Shown in pieces: positions 53,849-62,023 of a stretch of 64,000 nucleotides of DNA. Origin of the DNA: HNR sp040400085. Lineage in GTDB: Bacteria; Actinomycetota; Actinomycetes; Actinomycetales; Microbacteriaceae. The position numbers and the translations under genes were made by a program. The stretch lies in the NCBI GenBank assembly GCA_040400085.1, contig JBBAQX010000023.1, positions 1 through 64,000 of the forward strand, written 5' to 3'. Position 1 is the first letter of the stretch. Each line of letters begins with the position of its first letter. The notes beneath the pieces are model-generated. The model made no database searches. It was not told the origin of the DNA and saw nothing but the letters and a program-made list of their open reading frames with translations.

Positions 53849-54385
53849 TCAGCCTGGCGGAACAACGGTTGACCCTGCTTTCGTCTTAGCGGTGAGATCG
53901 CCAGTGCGGAAGAAGTTAAAGGCCTTTGCCACTTTTTCGGGACTACCTGCGACCACAAGTGTGTCCCCAGGGAAAACCTTAAACTCGGAGCTTGGTGCCG
54001 GGTTCGCCGAGTCGCCGCGGACGACGGCAACGACGGTCAACCCAATTATCCCGTGCTCTGCAGGGCTGCCGAGTCGCTGACCCGCGATGTAGTTTTCGTA
54101 GTCAACCGTAAACCAGTCAATGCTGAGCCCGGGAATCTGATCGAGCGCTGAAAGCGACTCCGTTATTCGGGTACCCCCAAGCAACTCGGCAAGGGTGTGA
54201 GCCTCATCCTCGCTCAATCGAAGCGACACCTTGCTGGTATCCTCGTCGTCCTCAACATCGGAGAACGTAATGAGGTCGCTGTGACCAGATCTGTGGGCGA
54301 TAACGCCGACTTTGCCGCCGTCATCAGTCACAAACGTGTGGAGAACACCCACACCGGGAAGCTTAACCCGCCGTACATCTACCAT
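53849..54385 (-). CDS. TrkA-C domain regulatory subunit of the antiporter (KhtT-like)
   Basis: 178 aa. The N-terminal half starts VRRVKLPGVGVLHTF, and the C-terminal RCK/TrkA-C domain includes GLTVVAVVRGDSANPAPS and FKVFPGDTLVVAGSPEKV, as in KhtT. It probably gates the antiporter encoded 7 bp downstream in response to a nucleotide or ion. ATG 54385 has GAGGAG 6 nt upstream. Confidence 0.87.
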   Translation of the reverse strand: MVDVRRVKLPGVGVLHTFVTDDGGKVGVIAHRSGHSDLITFSDVEDDEDTSKVSLRLSEDEAHTLAELLGGTRITESLSALDQIPGLSIDWFTVDYENYIAGQRLGSPAEHGIIGLTVVAVVRGDSANPAPSSEFKVFPGDTLVVAGSPEKVAKAFNFFRTGDLTAKTKAGSTVVPPG

Positions 54386-54406
54386 GGTGAACTCCTCGAT
54401 CAATCG

Positions 54407-55528
54407 TTATTTGGCGGAATGCGGCCGAACAACCAGGTCAACTCGCTGGAATTCCTTGAGGTCGCTGTATCCCGTGGTCGCCATTGAACGGCGCAGCGCA
54501 CCGTGCAGATTCGCAGAACCATCCGCGACATTTGCGGGACCGTAAAGAAGCTCCGACAGGGGTGCGACGGTACCGACGTGAACACGGTTTCCCCGGGGTA
54601 GGTCGTCGTGGTAAGCCTCTTGTCCCCAGTGCCAGCCGCCGCCGGGGGCGTCAGTCGCGCGCGCAAGCACCGTTCCGAGCATCACGGCGTCTGCTCCACA
54701 GGCAATGGCCTTCACGATATCGCCCGAGCTGCCCAACCCGCCATCGGCGATGACGTGAACGTATCGCCCGCCTGACTCATCCATATAGTCACGTCGAGCA
54801 CCCGCAACATCTGCAATAGCAGTTGCCATGGGAGCGTGAATGCCGAGGGTCGCGCGGGTCGTGGAGCTTGCGCCGCCGCCGAACCCAACCAGGACACCAG
54901 CCGCACCGGTGCGCATCAGGTGAAGCGCAGAGGTATAGGTCGCTGCCCCGCCGACGATCACGGGAACATCGAGCTCGTAGATAAACTTCTTGAGGTTCAG
55001 CGAGGGCTTCTCATCATTAGAGACGTGCTCAGCCGAAACTGTGTTTCCCCGGATTACGAAGAGGTCAACGCCTGCGGCAACGACTGTCTCATACAATTCC
55101 TGAGTGCGATGGGGCGACAACGCACCCGCGACGGGAACTCCTGCGTCCCTGATCTCGGCAAGCCTGGCGGTCACGAGCTCGGGTTTGATGGGTTCGGAAT
55201 AGATCTCGCGCATCCGCTTCGTGGAGCTGTGAGCCGACAATCCGCGGATTTCCTCAAGAAGGATCTCCGGGTCCTCGTATCGGGTCCACAGCCCCTCTAA
55301 GTTGAGGACGCCGAGGCCGCCGAGCTTACCGATAGCGATTGCCGTCTGGGGAGAAACGACGGAGTCCATGGGCGCTGCGAGGAAAGGCGTGTCAAAGCGG
55401 AAAGCGTCGATGCCCCACGCTGTCGAAACCACCTCCGGGTCACGGGTACGACGGTTCGGAACAATTGCAATATCGTCAAAGCCATAGACCTGACGGGCAC
55501 GCTTTGCGCGGCCGATCTCTATCTCCAT
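54407..55528 (-). CDS. guaB3: GuaB3 family IMP dehydrogenase-related protein
   Basis: 373 aa. TIM barrel with PMDSVVSPQTAIAIGKLGGLG and ADGGLGSSGDIVKAIACGAD; no CBS domains, as expected for GuaB3, an actinobacterial paralogue distinct from true IMPDH. Its substrate assignment is still uncertain. ATG 55528 follows AGGGG by 5 nt; GTG two codons earlier is the alternative. Its first seven codons and leader are duplicated at 57530-57602. Confidence 0.92.
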   Translation of the reverse strand: MEIEIGRAKRARQVYGFDDIAIVPNRRTRDPEVVSTAWGIDAFRFDTPFLAAPMDSVVSPQTAIAIGKLGGLGVLNLEGLWTRYEDPEILLEEIRGLSAHSSTKRMREIYSEPIKPELVTARLAEIRDAGVPVAGALSPHRTQELYETVVAAGVDLFVIRGNTVSAEHVSNDEKPSLNLKKFIYELDVPVIVGGAATYTSALHLMRTGAAGVLVGFGGGASSTTRATLGIHAPMATAIADVAGARRDYMDESGGRYVHVIADGGLGSSGDIVKAIACGADAVMLGTVLARATDAPGGGWHWGQEAYHDDLPRGNRVHVGTVAPLSELLYGPANVADGSANLHGALRRSMATTGYSDLKEFQRVDLVVRPHSAK

Positions 55529-55580
55529 ACTCACCCCTATAGCCTACCCGGTCGGGGAGCGCCGCATCCCCTCCCCCGAG
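55508..55580. repeat. 73-bp direct repeat, copy A (guaB3 leader and start)
   Basis: Aligned without gaps to 57530-57602, 64 of 73 bases identical; the first 28 bases are identical. It includes the guaB3 ribosome-binding site, start and seven codons. Confidence 0.93.
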
Positions 55581-55588
55581 CTCTAAAC

Positions 55589-55645
55589 GGAAGTGCAACA
55601 CTTAATCGGTAATCACCAAACCACTGATTGAAGGGCTGCACTTCC
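55589..55645. repeat. 57-bp palindromic element, MITE-like
   Basis: GGAAGTGCA at 55589-55597 is inverted at 55637-55645, and the similarity continues inward (CTT, AATC, GGT) for about 22 bases. The ends resemble IS30-family termini from memory, but no transposase is present. It lies between the guaB3 leader and dsbA. The rest of 55646-55825 contains GGTCCCTGCG repeats and no recognised gene. Confidence 0.55.
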
Positions 55646-55825
55646 ACATAAAATTCGGGGCGAGAACGCGACTGCGTCTAGTCTGCTAGTTTGAGGGAAG
55701 AGAAACAGGTCAATATCTTTGCGGCGGATGCCCCGGCGAACGCTCCGGCGACGAGAACATGTCTCCGCGGCGGTCCCTGCGGAGGTCCCTGCGAAGCGAT
55801 GGTTATAAGTGAAATAAGGTAGCGA

Positions 55826-56599
55826 ATGAGCAAAACCGCTCGTGTTGGACGCCGTGGCAGACGCTGGTTCATTCCTGCGGCGATAGTTGGGCTCGCACTC
55901 GTGCTGATAGCACTCTCGTTCAGCAGCGGGAATGACACAGTACCCAACGCCGCGACCAGCCCCGCACCAAGCTCCACGGAGGCCTCACCGCCAACCACCC
56001 CACCCTCGCCTGGTACGAGCTCCAAAGGGTCAAACCAGCCGACGGCGACGGACCTCGCCCGGAGGCAGGCAAATGACCCGCTCGCGATCGGAAGACCGGA
56101 TGCCTCACTTGCGATGGTCGTTTACTCCGACTACCAATGCGGCTACTGTGCCCTGTGGTCGGAGAAAACGCTGCCAACGCTCGTGTCCAAATATGTGGAT
56201 GCCGGCTTGCTTCGGATCGAGTGGCGCGACGTGAACATCTTTGGCCCGGCCTCGGAACGAGCGGCGCGCGCCTCCTACGCGGCTGGCCTGCAGGGGCAAT
56301 TCGAGAGCTATCACCACTCACTCTTTCCGGCGGGAGCGAAACGGAGCGAGGCGGAGCTGAGCGACGAGGCGTTGTTTGAGCTCGCAGCAGGTCTTGGGCT
56401 CGATACCGAACGTTTTCGCGCTGATATGAACACACCCGAGACGTTGGCAGCTATAGGAGCGAACGCTCAAGAGGGTCGGGAAATTGGAGTGCAATCGACA
56501 CCCTCGTTCATCGTTGGAGCGGATGTGATTGTTGGTGCGCAGCCCACCGAGAGCTTCATCGCCTCGATCGACGCGCAGCTCGCCAGCCCGACCCAATGA
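55826..56599 (+). CDS. DsbA-like thioredoxin-fold protein (membrane-anchored)
   Basis: 257 aa. N-terminal anchor (about 15-33), Pro/Ser/Thr-rich linker to residue 75, then a DsbA-type thioredoxin domain with redox Cys105-Gly-Tyr-Cys108 (YSDYQCGYCALW) and the cis-Pro region GVQSTPSFIVG. It exchanges disulfides outside the membrane. The CcdA-like gene overlaps its stop by 4 bp, so CcdA probably supplies electrons. Confidence 0.92.
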   Translation: MSKTARVGRRGRRWFIPAAIVGLALVLIALSFSSGNDTVPNAATSPAPSSTEASPPTTPPSPGTSSKGSNQPTATDLARRQANDPLAIGRPDASLAMVVYSDYQCGYCALWSEKTLPTLVSKYVDAGLLRIEWRDVNIFGPASERAARASYAAGLQGQFESYHHSLFPAGAKRSEAELSDEALFELAAGLGLDTERFRADMNTPETLAAIGANAQEGREIGVQSTPSFIVGADVIVGAQPTESFIASIDAQLASPTQ

Positions 56600-57510
56600 A
56601 CGACGTCGGCTACCTGACCGCGTTTCTCGCGGGAATACTGGCCCTCTTGAGCCCGTGCTCAGCCTTGCTCTTGCCCGCGTTTTTTGCGATTACCTTCAGC
56701 TCTGGTCGGCGCATTTTAGCAAACACCGGGCTGTTCTACCTCGGCCTCGTCACCACCCTCGTCCCGCTCGGGGCTGGTGCCTCACTACTCGGCAGCATCC
56801 TATTAGCGGAGCGCTCGACCCTCATCCTGGCGAGCGGCACACTCATCATTCTCCTGGGAGCTTTCCAATTCTTCGGGGGCGGCTTCGATCTCGAGCGGCT
56901 CCTGCCTCGCCGGCTGCGGGCCTCCACCCGCGCATCGACAGGGCGTTTCGGTCCAGCCCTTAACTCGTACGTCCTCGGTCTCCTATCGGGCATCATCGGC
57001 TTTTGCACCGGGCCGATTCTTGGATCGGTTATCACCCTCGCCGTGACGAGCGGCAAGCCCGTTTTTGGCGCATCGCTGCTCGCAGTATACGCGCTCGGGA
57101 TGGCCCTCCCCCTCGTGTGCATCGCGCTCATCTGGTCGAGGGGCAATTTCAGCGGACGGTCTTGGCTGAGTGGCAAGCCCGTTACGCTCGGGCGGCTCCG
57201 CCTCCACAGCACATCAATGATCAGCGGCGGGCTGCTCATCGCGCTCGGGGTAGTGCTCATAGCGAGCAATGGCTTCGTGGCAACCCCAGAGCTTATTTCG
57301 CCCGAGGCGATGAGCCAACTCCAAACTGCGGCTATGACCTTCGCCTCGAGAATCCCAGATGCCGTCTTCATCGGCATCTTTGCGTTGCTCGCCCTCGGCG
57401 CGTGGTGGCTCATCAGCACCAAGGCGCGATCTGGCAAGGAAGCTGCGCTCGAAGAGGGCGAGGGCTCTGCAGACGAACACAGCGGCAACAAACACCGTGC
57501 AGAAGACTAG
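56596..57510 (+). CDS. CcdA/DsbD-like cytochrome c biogenesis membrane protein
   Basis: 304 aa, with about six to seven membrane helices. LALLSPCSALLLPAFFAI and IGFCTGPILGSVI carry the two conserved Cys that pass electrons across the membrane. The C-terminal tail is hydrophilic (EEGEGSADEHSGNKH). Overlaps dsbA by ATGA. Together with DsbA this is a self-contained thiol-disulfide module flanked by direct repeats. Confidence 0.92.
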   Translation: MNDVGYLTAFLAGILALLSPCSALLLPAFFAITFSSGRRILANTGLFYLGLVTTLVPLGAGASLLGSILLAERSTLILASGTLIILLGAFQFFGGGFDLERLLPRRLRASTRASTGRFGPALNSYVLGLLSGIIGFCTGPILGSVITLAVTSGKPVFGASLLAVYALGMALPLVCIALIWSRGNFSGRSWLSGKPVTLGRLRLHSTSMISGGLLIALGVVLIASNGFVATPELISPEAMSQLQTAAMTFASRIPDAVFIGIFALLALGAWWLISTKARSGKEAALEEGEGSADEHSGNKHRAED

Positions 57511-57529
57511 ACCAGACAGCGTCTGCGCC

Positions 57530-57602
57530 GCGGCCGATCTCTATCTCCATACTCACCGCTCTAGCCCACCCGGTCGGGGACCATAGCATCCCCTCACACG
57601 AG
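57530..57602. repeat. 73-bp direct repeat, copy B (orphan guaB3 leader)
   Basis: Second copy, in the same orientation. It retains an ATG (57550) and the codons MEIEIGR of GuaB3 on the minus strand, then diverges into sequence antisense to the end of ccdA, so it cannot make GuaB3. Confidence 0.92.
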
Positions 57603-57606
57603 ACAA

Positions 57607-57632
57607 CCCCGTTAGAAACGTCTCGAACGGGG
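57607..57632 (-). terminator. hairpin at the MFS gene stop
   Basis: CCCCGTT and AACGGGG form a 7-bp stem with a 12-nt loop that includes the last codons of the MFS gene. No T-run follows. Confidence 0.45.
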
Positions 57633-58997
57633 CGACACCACACTGATCGCGCCGGTCTCAGTAAGATCCTTACCAGCGGTTTCGGGCGCAAGGAAAATCG
57701 ACACGACACCACCGATGAAGCACACCGCGGCCAGCATCAGCATGGTCGGCAACAGTCCCAGGTGGACCAAAGAGAGCGGCAACAGGAACGTTCCGATCAC
57801 AGCACCGACCCGCGATGCCGCGGCCGCGAACCCCATACCTGAGGCGCGAACAGAGGTTGGCAAAACCTCGAGCGGATAGACACCCGGCAGGATACTCATC
57901 ACGCCATAAAACAGGAGATAGCCGAAGAAACACAGCACCGTGATGACGTTTCCGAGGTTCAGCACCTGGTTGAACGCCACCAGTGCAAGAAAGACACCCG
58001 TCATGAACATTGGGATGATGAGGATCGGCCTGCGTCCGACCCGATCGAGCAACAGCCAACCGATTGACGCACCGGCGAGGGCAACACAGGTTCCGAGGAG
58101 AGCCGTCGAAAGCGGGTCTTTAAGCCCGATGGTCGTCAAAACATCGGCTTGAAAGAATTGCAGCGCGAAGTAGGGAAGAACGATACACATCCAGAAAATC
58201 GCCGAAAACAGGGTTCGAGAGAGGTATGCCCGACTAAATAGGATGCTCCACTTGGTTTTCTGCTCGGCCTCACCCTGGAGATCAATGCCGTCGAAGTGGT
58301 TACCCATTTTCTCAACGATCTGCTGTGCCTCCTCGTTTCGCCCCTTCGACAGCAGCCAGCGGGGAGACTCGGGTAGACCGTGCCGCAGCATCAAGATAAT
58401 CACCGCGGGAACGGCTGGCCCCGCGAGGACGATATTCCACGCCTGCGGAAAATTCGCCAGGAGCAGGTAGCCGATGAGGAACGAGAGAACGTAGCCAACG
58501 TTCCACATCACCTCGAGCAACCCCAGGTAGTGCCCGCGTTTCTTCGCCCCGACAAACTCAGCCAGTAGGGGCGAACCGATGGCATAATCAGCGCCAACCG
58601 CCATCCCCAGCAGTATCCCGAGGGCAAAAACGTGCCAGGCCTCCGTCACGAAGAACATGGCAACAGAAGATGCGATGAAGATGCACAGGTCGATCATGAA
58701 CATGATCTTGCGGCCAACGACATCCGTCAGGTACCCGAGAGTCGGCCCACCAACCACTGTCCCCAGGAGGGTCGCAATACTGATCAGCCCGAGCCACAGC
58801 GGGTTATCTGTGATCCCAAGATCGGCGCGGATCGCCCCGCCAGCGAGGCTCACGGCCAGTGCGGCAAAGACGAAACCGTCTAGGAACATTCCCCCGCCGG
58901 TTGCCGCGGTGAGCCGGTTGAGGAACGCTCTACTATCGTGCGGAGTCACAGCTTTATTATGCTGTGTTTCCTTTGTTTCGGTGACTGTCGAAGTCAT
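57612..58997 (-). CDS. MFS transporter (sugar-porter/aromatic-acid type)
   Basis: 461 aa with 12 predicted membrane helices. GYLTDVVGRKIMF and LPESPRWLLSKGRNEEA are sugar-porter signatures, and LLLDRVGRRPILI is the second-half equivalent. Substrate unknown; it is the last gene of the Fae-alcohol dehydrogenase operon, so it may bring in the alcohol/aldehyde precursor or an aromatic acid. ATG preceded by AAAGGA. Confidence 0.9.
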   Translation of the reverse strand: MTSTVTETKETQHNKAVTPHDSRAFLNRLTAATGGGMFLDGFVFAALAVSLAGGAIRADLGITDNPLWLGLISIATLLGTVVGGPTLGYLTDVVGRKIMFMIDLCIFIASSVAMFFVTEAWHVFALGILLGMAVGADYAIGSPLLAEFVGAKKRGHYLGLLEVMWNVGYVLSFLIGYLLLANFPQAWNIVLAGPAVPAVIILMLRHGLPESPRWLLSKGRNEEAQQIVEKMGNHFDGIDLQGEAEQKTKWSILFSRAYLSRTLFSAIFWMCIVLPYFALQFFQADVLTTIGLKDPLSTALLGTCVALAGASIGWLLLDRVGRRPILIIPMFMTGVFLALVAFNQVLNLGNVITVLCFFGYLLFYGVMSILPGVYPLEVLPTSVRASGMGFAAAASRVGAVIGTFLLPLSLVHLGLLPTMLMLAAVCFIGGVVSIFLAPETAGKDLTETGAISVVSPRSRRF

Positions 58998-59054
58998 GAC
59001 GGTATCCTTTCTGCTGGCCTTAAATGGCCTGTGTTGTCTTCTTTGACGTGGTGT

Positions 59055-60557
59055 TTACACCGAGAGCGCAATATATTTTATTTCCTGATACTCCTCAATC
59101 CCGACATGACCCCCCTCGCGCCCCAGACCGGAGGCCTTTACCCCGCCAAAGGGAGCACCTGGTTCGGAGACCAGCCCACGATTAATCCCGACCATTCCTG
59201 CCTCCAGCTTCTCCGCATAGCGAATGGCGGTGGATACGTCCCGTGTATAGAGGAAGGCTGCGAGCCCAAACTCGGTGTTATTGGCCTGACGGATCGCATC
59301 TTCATCGTCCGTTGCCGCAAAAATAGTGGCGACGGGTCCAAATATTTCTTCTGTAGCAAGCTCGCTCGATGAGGGGATGCCCGTGATCACGGTCGGCTCA
59401 TAAAAACTTCCAGCGCGGTCGGGCACCCGCCCACCCGTTATGACCTGCGCGCCCTGGGCGACCGCGCTGTCCACGAGGTCGCGCACCCGATCACGCTGTT
59501 TTTCGTCGATGAGCGGGCCTATGGTGACACCTTCCTGTGTTCCCTCACCCACGACCAGCTCGGACACACGGATAGCGAGCATCTTCGTAAACTTTTCGAT
59601 GTGCTCTTCGTGCACAATAAATCGGTTCGCTGCGACACACGATTGCCCACCGTTCCGGAACTTAGCGATCATGGCGCCCTCGACCGCTGCCTCGACATCG
59701 GCATCCTGCAAGACGACGAACGGTCCGTTTCCGCCCAGCTCCATGGAGGACCGCAAAACGTTATCCGCTGCCTGCCGCAGGAGCACAGAGCCTACCCCCG
59801 TAGAACCAGTGAAGGATACCTTGCGTAGTCGAGCATCGCTCATCACCCTCTCGGAGAGCTTGCTTGCGCTGCGAGTGGTGATGACGCTGATCACACCGGC
59901 AGGTACGCCTGCCTCGATCATGACCTCTGCGAAGAGATTCATGGTGAGCGGGGTCTGAGCAGCCGGTTTGATGATAACGGTGCAACCAGCGGCGAGCGCA
60001 GCGCCGGCCTTGCGGGTACCCATCGCGAGCGGAAAGTTCCACGGGGTGATCAGCAGGCTGGGCCCAACCGGTTGCCTAGTCGTCATGACACGGAAGTCGC
60101 CGTTAGGATTCGACCCGAAGTCTCCATGCAGATGGGCGGCCTGTTCCGAGAACCAGCGCAGGAACTCGGCACCGTAGGCGACCTCTCCCTTGCTTTCGGG
60201 GAGTGGCCGACCCATCTCAGCTGTCAGAATTGCGGCGAAATCGTCGGCACGGTTAATGAGTAAGTCGAAGGCTCTTCGCAGAATGTTTGATCGTTCACGA
60301 GGGGATGTTGCGGCCCATGATCCCTGCGTCTCCGAGGCAGCTGCGAGGGCACGGATTCCGTCATCGGGGGAACCGTCAGCAATCTCGGCGAGTGTCTCCC
60401 CCGTTGCTGGGTTGAGAACGGGAAATGTACGCCCGTCTGAGGCTGCCTGCCACTGTCCGCCGATCAGCAGACCGGTGGGTACCCGCACCCCGGCTACTAT
60501 CGCGTGAAGCTTTTCGGTGTGTGGTTTTTCTGTGAGTACCTCTGTTAGCGAAGTCAT
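59055..60557 (-). CDS. NAD(P)-dependent aldehyde dehydrogenase (succinate-semialdehyde dehydrogenase-like)
   Basis: 500 aa. Catalytic Cys in RNGGQSCVAANRF, general base Glu in MELGGNGPFVVL, cofactor region TPWNFPLAMGTRKAGAALAAG, and C-terminal SGLGREGGHVGIEEYQEIKYIAL, most like the GabD/SSADH branch. It would oxidise an aldehyde to its acid. The ATG overlaps the IclR stop by 4 bp and has AGAAGGGA upstream. Confidence 0.93.
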   Translation of the reverse strand: MTSLTEVLTEKPHTEKLHAIVAGVRVPTGLLIGGQWQAASDGRTFPVLNPATGETLAEIADGSPDDGIRALAAASETQGSWAATSPRERSNILRRAFDLLINRADDFAAILTAEMGRPLPESKGEVAYGAEFLRWFSEQAAHLHGDFGSNPNGDFRVMTTRQPVGPSLLITPWNFPLAMGTRKAGAALAAGCTVIIKPAAQTPLTMNLFAEVMIEAGVPAGVISVITTRSASKLSERVMSDARLRKVSFTGSTGVGSVLLRQAADNVLRSSMELGGNGPFVVLQDADVEAAVEGAMIAKFRNGGQSCVAANRFIVHEEHIEKFTKMLAIRVSELVVGEGTQEGVTIGPLIDEKQRDRVRDLVDSAVAQGAQVITGGRVPDRAGSFYEPTVITGIPSSSELATEEIFGPVATIFAATDDEDAIRQANNTEFGLAAFLYTRDVSTAIRYAEKLEAGMVGINRGLVSEPGAPFGGVKASGLGREGGHVGIEEYQEIKYIALSV

Positions 60558-61369
60558 ACAATTCCCTTCTGAAGATTTTCTATTTTTTCGACACGGTCAA
60601 GGTTTGTGCGGTGGTTGGCAACCGGTACCTGCGCAGCTAGCGACTGCCCGATTTTTTCTGCGAGATGCAGGATGCGAGCCCCCCGGTATTTCTCCTGAGC
60701 TTCTTCCGGTTTTCCCTGAGGTGTGCAGAGCGTCACGGAGGCAACGGCATCCCCCCTTCTTGTGAGAATGGGGGCGGCAACGCACGAGAGATTCTCGGAG
60801 GATTCTTCCCGCTCCCACGCCCACCCCACCGCCGCAAAGTGCGAAAGTTGCTGGCGGAACGCAGACGGGTCGGTGATTGTCCGCGGACCGGTTCGGGGAA
60901 GGCCAGCCGCGACGACATCATCCACTATTTCGTCGCTGCTATGCGCCAGCAAGATCTTGCCTGCGGCAGTGGCATGCGCGGGTAGCTTACGGCCGACGCT
61001 AGTGATGAGCCGCACGGGGTTGGTGCTGTCGACACAGGCGATGAAGGTCACTACCGTGTGGTCAAGCACCGCAAGCTGAACAGTATCTTCTATCCCGATC
61101 TGGCGCACGATCCTGTAAAACTGCGTGATCAGATCGGCCTTGCTCCATACTGGCGGCTGGGGCCGTCTCCATTCGCCGAGCCGATACCCGTTATTCGTCG
61201 CTCGTACGGCTCCCGCCTCGACCAACGAGTTGAGCAGCCTATACGTGCTCGACTTGGGGAGCCCCGAGCGCTGAGCGATTGTGCTCAGCCGGAGCGCCTC
61301 GCGGGAGTCATTCAGGCAATTCATGATCGTGAATGCCTGAATGACAGCGGGGGAACGCGAGACGTCCAC
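60554..61369 (-). CDS. IclR family transcriptional regulator
   Basis: 271 aa. N-terminal winged HTH (RLSTIAQRSGLPKSSTYRLLNSLVEAGAV) and C-terminal effector domain (AAGKILLAHSSDEIV, VGWAWEREESSENLSCVAAPI). IclR proteins often regulate aromatic or short-chain acid catabolism. Located inside the operon, 2 bp after fae and overlapping the aldehyde dehydrogenase. Confidence 0.92.
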   Translation of the reverse strand: MDVSRSPAVIQAFTIMNCLNDSREALRLSTIAQRSGLPKSSTYRLLNSLVEAGAVRATNNGYRLGEWRRPQPPVWSKADLITQFYRIVRQIGIEDTVQLAVLDHTVVTFIACVDSTNPVRLITSVGRKLPAHATAAGKILLAHSSDEIVDDVVAAGLPRTGPRTITDPSAFRQQLSHFAAVGWAWEREESSENLSCVAAPILTRRGDAVASVTLCTPQGKPEEAQEKYRGARILHLAEKIGQSLAAQVPVANHRTNLDRVEKIENLQKGIV

Positions 61370-61371
61370 TC

Positions 61372-61986
61372 CTATTGGTCCTTGATTTCAGAAGAAGATC
61401 GATCCTTAATCTCGGACACAGGTTGATCCTTGATTTCCGAGGAGGAAATGCTGGTAGCCCGCGGGTCGTAAAACGGATTGTGGATGTTGTCGATGGCTGA
61501 CACGTTTTCCGAGGCCAGGTGCAACCCCAATACCGCGTTGCGCAGGGCCTCGAACGTGGACTTCTCGTTGTTGCGAAACACGGCATCCGCGTCATCGGCA
61601 GCTGGGTTCACCCATACGGCGCAGATCAGGAGCGCGTCATCAGCGGCATCCGCGGAGAAAAGCCCCTCATCAATTGCACGGGTTACACCCCGGGCGATAC
61701 CGGCCTGGGCTGGTCCCCACAGGAGTAGTCCATGCTCATCGTCCTGGATCGCGGCCTTGGTTACGATGACCGTTGCCGGCTTGATCGGCCTATTGGGCTC
61801 GAGCACGCCCATAAAGGGCCCATGACCGAGCCTCGGCGTGCCTAATGCGATAGACCAGGCATTTCCGAGGGCCTCGTTCGAGCCGAGCATAACGTTGATA
61901 TGCGCCGCGTTTGCACCCGGCTCGACGAAAGATTCGCCGACCCGAATGGTTCCGTCGTTTATATTGACCTCGTTGATATTAACCAT
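61372..61986 (-). CDS. fae: formaldehyde-activating enzyme (Fae) homologue
   Basis: 204 aa. RVGESFVEPGANAAHINVMLG matches the Fae opening, with His29 at the catalytic histidine position. VLEPNRPIKPATVIVTKAAI, LLWGPAQAGIARGVTRAIDEG and DALLICAVWVNPAADD follow the family closely. Known Fae joins formaldehyde to tetrahydromethanopterin; actinobacteria are not known as H4MPT users, so the cofactor is unclear. ATG 61986 has AGGAGA 6 nt upstream. The C-terminal 24 residues are three copies of an SEIKD-type octapeptide absent from the family. Between an alcohol dehydrogenase and IclR. Confidence 0.9.
   Translation of the reverse strand: MVNINEVNINDGTIRVGESFVEPGANAAHINVMLGSNEALGNAWSIALGTPRLGHGPFMGVLEPNRPIKPATVIVTKAAIQDDEHGLLLWGPAQAGIARGVTRAIDEGLFSADAADDALLICAVWVNPAADDADAVFRNNEKSTFEALRNAVLGLHLASENVSAIDNIHNPFYDPRATSISSSEIKDQPVSEIKDRSSSEIKDQ
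61379..61450. repeat. 3 x 24-bp tandem repeat at the fae 3' end
   Basis: Units at 61379-61402, 61403-61426 and 61427-61450 begin TCCTTGATTTC, TCCTTAATCTC and TCCTTGATTTC. They encode the charged SEIKD repeats at the Fae C-terminus, ending near its stop. Confidence 0.9.
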
Positions 61987-62023
61987 GATTTTTCTCCTGA
62001 GAATGATGGGCATGCAGCGAAAA

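Noticed and set aside
55678..56025. Minus-strand 115-aa ORF over the dsbA start
   Set aside because: Antisense to the dsbA anchor and linker; no motif or credible ribosome-binding site.
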